Source: Amycolatopsis sp. WQ 127309 (GTDB lineage: Bacteria > Actinomycetota > Actinomycetes > Mycobacteriales > Pseudonocardiaceae). From it: a stretch of 64,000 nucleotides of DNA. The position numbers and the translations under genes are program-made. Positions 6,717 to 64,000 of this stretch are shown in pieces (within the stretch, counting starts at the first letter, position 1; each line of letters starts with the position of its first letter). The notes below the pieces were generated by a model. The model saw only the letters and a list, made by a program, of their open reading frames with translations. It ran no database searches and was not told the DNA's origin. The DNA is taken from NCBI RefSeq assembly GCF_023023025.1, contig NZ_CP095481.1:5903001-5967000 (forward strand). The letters are read 5' to 3'.

Positions 6717-7922
6717 TCAGCGAGCCGCGGTCTCCGCGTAGGTCTCCAGCTTGTCCGCGGCGGTCCGGGTGCCGCCGGCTTCGCGGACGCGGCGGCTCTC
6801 CGCGCGGAGGCGGGCCCGCAGCGCGTCGTCGGCGAGCACGGCTTCGACGGCCTCGCGCAGGCTCTCCGGGCTGACCTCGTCGCGGTCCAGGGCCCGGCCG
6901 AGGCCCAGCTCGGCGATCCGCCGGGCGACGACGTCCTGCTCGGGCATCTGCGGCACCGCGACCAGCGGCGTGCCGAAGTACAGCGACTCCATCGTGCTGC
7001 CCATCCCGGCGTGGCAGACGAACGCGGACGCGTGGCGCAGCACGGAAAGCTGCGGGACCCGGGCGTGCACCTCGACGTTCGGCGGCAGCTCGCCGAGCGC
7101 CGAGACCGGCACGCGGTCCCCGATCGCCATCACGACGTGCACCGGCCGGCCGGCGAAGGCGGCCACGCAGGCGCGGAAGAACTCGGGGCGCAGGTTGTGC
7201 GCCGTGCCGAGCGAGACGTAGACGATGGGCAGGCCGGTCTCCGGCGGCGTCCAGTCGCCCTGGAACCCGCGTTCGGACAGGCACGGCCCGACGAAGCCGA
7301 AGCGCTCGTCGAAGGTGTCGCCGGCGTACTGGAACTCGCGGGTCAGGAAGACCAGCCGCGGCTCGTCCGGCTCGCCGCGCGTGATGTCTTCGGGGGTGAC
7401 GTCCGCGAACCCGTTGCGGGACAGGAACTCGGTGAACTCGGCGTGGAACGCGGCGGTGGCCGGGTGCTCGGCGGCGACGCCGGCGATGCGCTCGGCCTCC
7501 TCGGCCACGGAGTACTCGGTGTTGGCGGCGAAGGTCGGGAACAGCTCCAGCGTCGGCCGGTCCCAGCGGCGCCCGAGCATCCGGGCGAGCGGGTACATCG
7601 TGACGTCGTAGGCGATGACGTCCGGCAGGTCGCCGTCGAAGTGCGCCAGCAGCGCCGGGGCCAGCTGCGCGCTCTCCCGCAGCAGGATCAGCGGCAGCCA
7701 GGCGACGTCGTCGGCGGTGACCTCCTTGCCGGGGTGGGCCGAGGCGAGCGTGGTGTCGACGACGAGGACGTCCGCGCCGGCGGCCCGCAGCGCGGGGGCG
7801 AACTCGGCGGTGGCGGCGTAGGTGACCCGGTGGCCGCGGCCGACGAGCTCGGCCACGACCGCGATGGTGGGGTTGACGTGCCCGTGGGCGGGGATGGTGA
7901 CGAACGCGAAATGGCGGGACAT
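6717..7922 (-). CDS. MGT-family glycosyltransferase (OleD/OleI-like), probable self-resistance
   Basis: 401 residues, GT1/GT-B fold. The N-terminal IPAHGHVNP carries His13, at the position of the catalytic His of OleD-type enzymes; VIAYDVTMYP and VYVSLGTAH follow the same family pattern. The C-terminal nucleotide-sugar region is VPQLSVLRHASAFVCHAGMG followed by STMESLYFGTPLVAVPQ. Enzymes of this family transfer glucose from UDP-glucose to macrolide hydroxyls in the cytosol, inactivating the drug until export; a tailoring role on the product is the alternative. Start ATG 7922 with AAGGAAG at 6-nt spacing; the upstream in-frame extension is not needed. It lies 57 bp behind a membrane-protein gene on the same strand, likely co-transcribed, and opposite a two-component system that may control it. 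Confidence 0.88.
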   Translation of the reverse strand: MSRHFAFVTIPAHGHVNPTIAVVAELVGRGHRVTYAATAEFAPALRAAGADVLVVDTTLASAHPGKEVTADDVAWLPLILLRESAQLAPALLAHFDGDLPDVIAYDVTMYPLARMLGRRWDRPTLELFPTFAANTEYSVAEEAERIAGVAAEHPATAAFHAEFTEFLSRNGFADVTPEDITRGEPDEPRLVFLTREFQYAGDTFDERFGFVGPCLSERGFQGDWTPPETGLPIVYVSLGTAHNLRPEFFRACVAAFAGRPVHVVMAIGDRVPVSALGELPPNVEVHARVPQLSVLRHASAFVCHAGMGSTMESLYFGTPLVAVPQMPEQDVVARRIAELGLGRALDRDEVSPESLREAVEAVLADDALRARLRAESRRVREAGGTRTAADKLETYAETAAR

Positions 7923-7979
7923 GGTCTGCTTCCTTTTCGGAGGTTTCGTCCGGATCACCGGCGGGCGGGGCGAGGTGGG

Positions 7980-8651
7980 TCAGGCGGTGACGGCGCCGGC
8001 GGTGTCGCTCTTCTTCTTGTCGCCGATCAGGCCGGTGCGCTGGCCGTAGACCTGGCCGAAGATCTGCAGGCCGATGAAGAGCACGGCGTACTGCGCGCCA
8101 CCCAGGCCCGGGACCAGGTCGACCGGCAGGGTGTAGGCCATGACCCCGCGGACGACGGCGTCGAGCACGAGCGCGATGCCCCAGGCGGCGGTGACCACGC
8201 GCATGCCGTGGCGGAAGCTCTCGGACGTGGCGAAGCGGTGGGTCCAGGTGTCCTCCGGCGTCTTCGCCTTGGCGTCGGCGATCGGCCGCGCGGCCTCGTA
8301 GACGAACGGGCGGTTCGTGCGGAGCGTGCCGAGCAGCCACAGGCCGGCGACGGCGGTCAGCCAGCCGTCCTTGGCCAGCAGGAACCGCTCGCTGCCGGTG
8401 AGGAAGGATGCGGCGACGCTCAGCAGCAGGATCGTCAGGGTGAACAGCGCGAGGCCGCCGACCTTGCGGGTCCGCACGACCTGCCAGATCACGTGGACCA
8501 GGGGCGCGGCCCCGCCGGCGAGCAGGGCGAGCAGCTGGTCGACGCCGGCGGCGCGCAGGCCGTAGTAGAGGGCGATCGGGGCGACGAGGTCGACGACCAG
8601 GTTGGTCACGATCGCGCCGGCGGCGCCGGTCTTCGGGGCGGTGGTGGTCAT
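7980..8651 (-). CDS. multi-spanning membrane protein, VC0807-like family
   Basis: 223 residues with about six hydrophobic segments (for example VVDLVAPIALYYGLRAAGV, LALFTLTILLLSVAASFL, WLTAVAGLWLLGTL, YAVLFIGLQIFGQVYGQ) and a polar loop near residues 110-140 with RPFVYEAARPI. The pattern matches the VC0807-type integral membrane proteins common in actinobacteria, whose function is not established. Start ATG 8651 with a GGGAG ribosome binding site. It is first in a two-gene minus-strand unit with the OleD/OleI-like glycosyltransferase, so it may act in tolerance or movement of the product across the membrane; that is inference. Confidence 0.8.
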   Translation of the reverse strand: MTTTAPKTGAAGAIVTNLVVDLVAPIALYYGLRAAGVDQLLALLAGGAAPLVHVIWQVVRTRKVGGLALFTLTILLLSVAASFLTGSERFLLAKDGWLTAVAGLWLLGTLRTNRPFVYEAARPIADAKAKTPEDTWTHRFATSESFRHGMRVVTAAWGIALVLDAVVRGVMAYTLPVDLVPGLGGAQYAVLFIGLQIFGQVYGQRTGLIGDKKKSDTAGAVTA

Positions 8652-8687
8652 CGGGTTCTCCCAGGTCGTCGGTGGTGTGTTTCCAAC

Positions 8688-8725
8688 GTAGAAGGGAGTG
8701 GATCTCGTCAGAACCCCTCTTCTAC
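8688..8725. promoter_or_regulatory. GTAGAAG...CTTCTAC inverted repeat in the divergent promoter region
   Basis: GTAGAAG (8688-8694) and CTTCTAC (8719-8725) are perfect inverted arms 24 nt apart, extended by a partly matching G-rich inner edge. They lie in the 185-bp gap between the membrane protein/glycosyltransferase unit (minus) and the sensor kinase gene (plus). The spacing and place fit a binding site for the NarL-type response regulator encoded just downstream, allowing one protein to control both directions. No experiment is implied. Confidence 0.45.
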
Positions 8726-8836
8726 CCCGACCGGGGTGGAGTTTTCTTTATGCGGGCAGGGGTGGTATCCGTCTCCGCCCGGCCACGCTCCGTGAGTCAG
8801 ACTGACCGGGTGGGCTCGCCCGGAGGAGGAACCGAC

Positions 8837-10174
8837 ATGAGTGACACGGCGGTCGCCGTCGGCGCACCCGTGGCCACCCGGCTGCGGCGCGCGCCGCGGG
8901 ACCTCGCGCGCGGCGCCGCGCTCGGCCTGCTCAGCCTGGGCGAAGCGGCGCTCGCGATCGGCACCCTGCTGTCGCTGGTGCTGTGGTTCGGGCTCGGGAT
9001 GTTCCCGCTGTTCCTGCTGATCACGGTGCTGATCCGGCGGATCGCGAACACCGCGCGCGAGCTGGCCGGGCGCTGGTCCGGGGTGCCGGTGGCGGTGCCG
9101 TACCGGCCGCGGCCGCGGCTCGAACGCACCGAGCACGGCTGGTACTGGAGCGGGAAGGACTACCACAAGCGCCGCTGGTTCGCGGCGGTGTCGCTGCGGG
9201 TCCGCTGGATCTGGGGCGACCCGGCGACCTGGCGCGACCTGGCCTGGCTGCTGGCCGACCCGGTGGTCGGCGGCGCGCTCGCGGCGTTCCCGGTGCTGCT
9301 GGTGCTGACCGGGCTGACCGGGGTGCTGCTGGCGGTGGGGCAGGCGGCCGGGGTCGTCGGCGAGCTTTCGTGGCTGGGTGGCACGGAGGTACCGCTGCAG
9401 ATCGCCGTCGGGCTCGCGTGCGTCGCGGCCGGGGCCGCCTTCGCCGGCCCGCTGCTGCGGCTGCACGGCGACTGGACGTCGCTGCTGCTCAAGCCGGGAC
9501 GGCGGGGGAAGCTCAACGACCGCGTCCGGCAGCTGACCCGCACCCGCGCGGACGCGCTGGCCACGCAGGCCGCCGAGCTGCGCCGGATCGAGCGCGACCT
9601 GCACGACGGCGCCCAGGCGCGGCTGGTCGCGATGCGGATGAAGCTGGCCGCGCTGTCGCAGTTCATCGACCGCGACCCGGACCGGGCCAAGGAGCTGGTG
9701 CTCGAGCTGCGGGACTCCTCGAGCAAGGCCCTGCAGGAGCTGCGGGACCTGGTGCACGGCATCCACCCGCCGGTGCTCGCCGAGCGCGGGCTGCGGGACG
9801 CGCTGCGGGCGTTCGTGCTCGACCTGCCGCTGGACGCGAACGTCGACATCGAGCTGCCCGGCCGGTTCGAGCCGGCGGTGGAGGCGGCGGTCTACTTCAG
9901 CGTGTGCGAGGCGCTGGCCAACGTCGTCAAGCACGCGCAGACCCGGGACGTCACCGTGCGGCTGCGGTTCGACGACGGGCTGCTGGCCGGCGCGGTGGTG
10001 GACGAAGGCCGCGGCGGGGCCGATCTCGCCGCCGGGTCCGGGTTGCGCGGGATCGCCCAAAGGCTGGAAGCGTTCGACGGTAGTCTGGGCGTCGTCAGCC
10101 GGCCCGGCGGACCGACCCGCGTGAGTTTGGAGATCCCGTGCGCGTTGTGCTCGCCGAAGACCTCGCTCTCCTGA
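8837..10174 (+). CDS. sensor histidine kinase (HisKA_3 type, with membrane sensor domain)
   Basis: 445 residues. The N-terminal half has hydrophobic segments near 30-65, ~155-180 and ~190-215, with the WYWSGKDYHKRRW and DPATWRDLAWLLADPVVGG pattern of the actinobacterial 'sensor' domain. The dimerisation/phosphoacceptor helix has RRIERDLHDGAQARLVAM, with His256 as phosphoacceptor. The ATP-binding part shows the N-box ANVVKHA and the glycine box GSGLRGIAQRLEAFDGSL. Start ATG 8837 with GGAGGAGGA at 6-nt spacing; the frame is open further upstream but this site is decisive. The 3' end overlaps the response regulator gene by 37 bp, so the two form one system. It probably senses an envelope or metabolite signal, perhaps the product itself. 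Confidence 0.9.
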   Translation: MSDTAVAVGAPVATRLRRAPRDLARGAALGLLSLGEAALAIGTLLSLVLWFGLGMFPLFLLITVLIRRIANTARELAGRWSGVPVAVPYRPRPRLERTEHGWYWSGKDYHKRRWFAAVSLRVRWIWGDPATWRDLAWLLADPVVGGALAAFPVLLVLTGLTGVLLAVGQAAGVVGELSWLGGTEVPLQIAVGLACVAAGAAFAGPLLRLHGDWTSLLLKPGRRGKLNDRVRQLTRTRADALATQAAELRRIERDLHDGAQARLVAMRMKLAALSQFIDRDPDRAKELVLELRDSSSKALQELRDLVHGIHPPVLAERGLRDALRAFVLDLPLDANVDIELPGRFEPAVEAAVYFSVCEALANVVKHAQTRDVTVRLRFDDGLLAGAVVDEGRGGADLAAGSGLRGIAQRLEAFDGSLGVVSRPGGPTRVSLEIPCALCSPKTSLS

Positions 10175-10794
10175 GGGACGGCTTGACACTGCTGCTGCAG
10201 TCGCACGGTTTCGACATCGTCGCGGCGGTGGAAACCGGGCCCGAACTGCTGAAGGCGCTGCTGGAGCACCGCCCCGACGTCGCCGTGGTCGACGTCCGGC
10301 TGCCGCCGAGCTTCACCGACGAAGGCCTGCAGGCCGCGCTGGCCGCGCGCAAGCAGGTGCCCGGGCTGCCCGTGCTCGTGTTGTCCCAGCACGTGGAACA
10401 GTTGTACGCCAACGAACTCCTGCAGGACGGCGCCGGCGGCGTCGGCTACCTGCTGAAGGACCGCGTCGGCGACGCCGAGGAGTTCGTCGAGGCGGTGCGG
10501 CGGGTCGCGGCCGGCGGCACGGCGATGGACGCGACGGTGATCGCGAAGCTGCTGGCGCGCCAAGCACGCAACGAGCCCTTCGAGACGCTCAGCCCGCGCG
10601 AGCGCGAGGTGCTGGAGATGATGGCCGAGGGCCGGTCCAACGCCGGCATCGCGCAGAGCCTCAACTTCAGCGACGGCACGGTCGGCAAGCACATCTCGAA
10701 CATCTTCACCAAGCTGAACCTGCCACCGTCCAATGACGACAACCGGCGGGTGCTCGCGGTGCTGACCTACCTCAACCGCGGCAAGGCCATCTGA
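10138..10794 (+). CDS. NarL/FixJ-family response regulator
   Basis: 218 residues. The receiver domain has acidic residues Glu7-Asp8, phosphoacceptor Asp52 in VAVVDVRLPP and Lys107 in GYLLKD. The C-terminal LuxR-type helix-turn-helix begins LSPREREVLEMMAEGRSN (~151) and continues SDGTVGKHISNIF. The start is GTG 10138, inside the kinase gene, giving a 37-bp overlap and coupled translation. The partner is the kinase encoded immediately upstream. Likely targets are the divergent glycosyltransferase/membrane-protein promoter and possibly the PKS genes downstream; the gene is closed off from the PKS operon by a strong terminator. Confidence 0.92.
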   Translation: MRVVLAEDLALLRDGLTLLLQSHGFDIVAAVETGPELLKALLEHRPDVAVVDVRLPPSFTDEGLQAALAARKQVPGLPVLVLSQHVEQLYANELLQDGAGGVGYLLKDRVGDAEEFVEAVRRVAAGGTAMDATVIAKLLARQARNEPFETLSPREREVLEMMAEGRSNAGIAQSLNFSDGTVGKHISNIFTKLNLPPSNDDNRRVLAVLTYLNRGKAI

Positions 10795-10815
10795 CCCACC
10801 TTCCCCCCGGGGCTC

Positions 10816-10880
10816 AACGCCCTGAAGGGCACCCTCAGGGACCGGAAGTCCCTGAGGGTGCCCTTCAGGGCGTTTTCCCT
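10816..10880 (+). terminator. 26-bp perfect-stem terminator with T-run
   Basis: Arms 10816-10841 and 10849-10874 are exact reverse complements over 26 nt around a 7-nt loop, followed by TTCCCTT. It starts 22 bp after the response regulator stop. It isolates the two-component system from the PKS operon, implying a separate PKS promoter between about 10881 and 11040. Confidence 0.92.
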
Positions 10881-11051
10881 TGTCCCGCCGGGTGACGTGC
10901 AGGGTACCTAGGGGCCCCGTTAGGGGTTTCTGGCCCGCTCCGGGCTCAGTAGCGTTTTGCCTGCTCACGACGAACGTCGGGCGTTCGCGCGCCGCGTGAC
11001 GGGCTTCGTCGCGGCTGCTTCTGCCCGTCCGCGATCTGTGGAGGACTCGCC
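10881..11051 (+). promoter_or_regulatory. presumed PKS operon promoter and leader
   Basis: This 171-bp gap lies between the strong terminator and the first PKS gene and must hold the PKS promoter if the terminator works. I see no clear -35/-10 pair. It ends with GGAGGA (11040-11045) six nt before a TTG start at 11052. It is the likeliest target for the LAL, TrmB/LuxR or NarL regulators; no convincing long dyad was found. Confidence 0.45.
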
Positions 11052-19148
<8,097 letters not shown>

Positions 19149-19185
19149 GGAATGGGCGACATGCCGACGGGCTGGGGTGAGCTGA

Positions 19186-28137
<8,952 letters not shown>

Positions 28138-28180
28138 CCGAGGCGGCCCGGCGTACCCACGAACTGCGACAGGACTGAAC

Positions 28181-64000
<35,820 letters not shown>

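Noticed and set aside
5139..8795. A 1218-codon plus-strand frame overlapping the LAL, glycosyltransferase and membrane-protein genes.
   Set aside because: It is out of frame with the LAL gene, antisense to the other two and has low-complexity Arg/Ala/Gly composition with no recognisable domain.
8672..8836. An upstream extension of the sensor kinase start.
   Set aside because: GGAGGAGGA followed by ATG at 8837 is decisive, and the extra residues are not protein-like.

Overview
This GC-rich, actinobacterial window is the left part of a very large modular type I polyketide (PKS) cluster. Codon use, the LuxR/LAL regulators and the domain sequences look most like Amycolatopsis or a close relative; the genus is an inference. 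About 83% of the window is PKS.

Layout. 1-2.2 kb: a small membrane protein, a helix-turn-helix/coiled-coil protein and an enoyl-CoA hydratase, probably flanking or only loosely linked to the cluster. 2.2-6.7 kb: a regulatory block with a TrmB-like/LuxR regulator on the minus strand and, divergent from it, a tight three-gene unit: a 33-residue peptide, a 99-residue protein of unknown family and a 912-residue LAL regulator with a TTA codon at position 13. 6.7-8.7 kb: a minus-strand pair, a multi-spanning membrane protein and a macrolide-type glycosyltransferase resembling OleD/OleI, which look like export or self-resistance. 8.8-10.8 kb: a sensor kinase and a NarL-type response regulator, overlapping, closed by a 26-bp perfect-stem terminator. 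11.05-64 kb: three collinear PKS genes.

Assembly line. PKS1 = KSQ-AT(malonyl)-ACP loading + module 1 (KS-AT(methylmalonyl)-DH-KR-ACP). PKS2 = module 2 (KS-AT(mm)-KR-ACP) + module 3 (KS-AT(m)-KR-ACP, with a Ser-to-Ala change at the KR catalytic Ser). PKS3 is one uninterrupted reading frame from 28181 to the window end, at least 11,940 codons: modules 4 (mm, KR B2-type), 5 (m, KR B1), 6 (m, KR A1), 7-10 (each m, DH-KR) and 11 (mm, cut after its AT). I see no enoylreductase. Predicted chain, starter end first: acetyl starter, a 2-methyl-2-butenoyl-like terminus, a methyl-branched polyol (perhaps with one ketone from module 3), then up to four consecutive C=C units, then an alpha-methyl unit, with more modules beyond the window. 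This is a polyol-polyene, either a large macrolide or a giant linear chain; the exact product cannot be named from this window.

The four regulators, the TTA codon and the two-component system placed against the glycosyltransferase operon suggest layered control: developmental (bldA-type), possibly peptide-linked, and envelope or product sensing.
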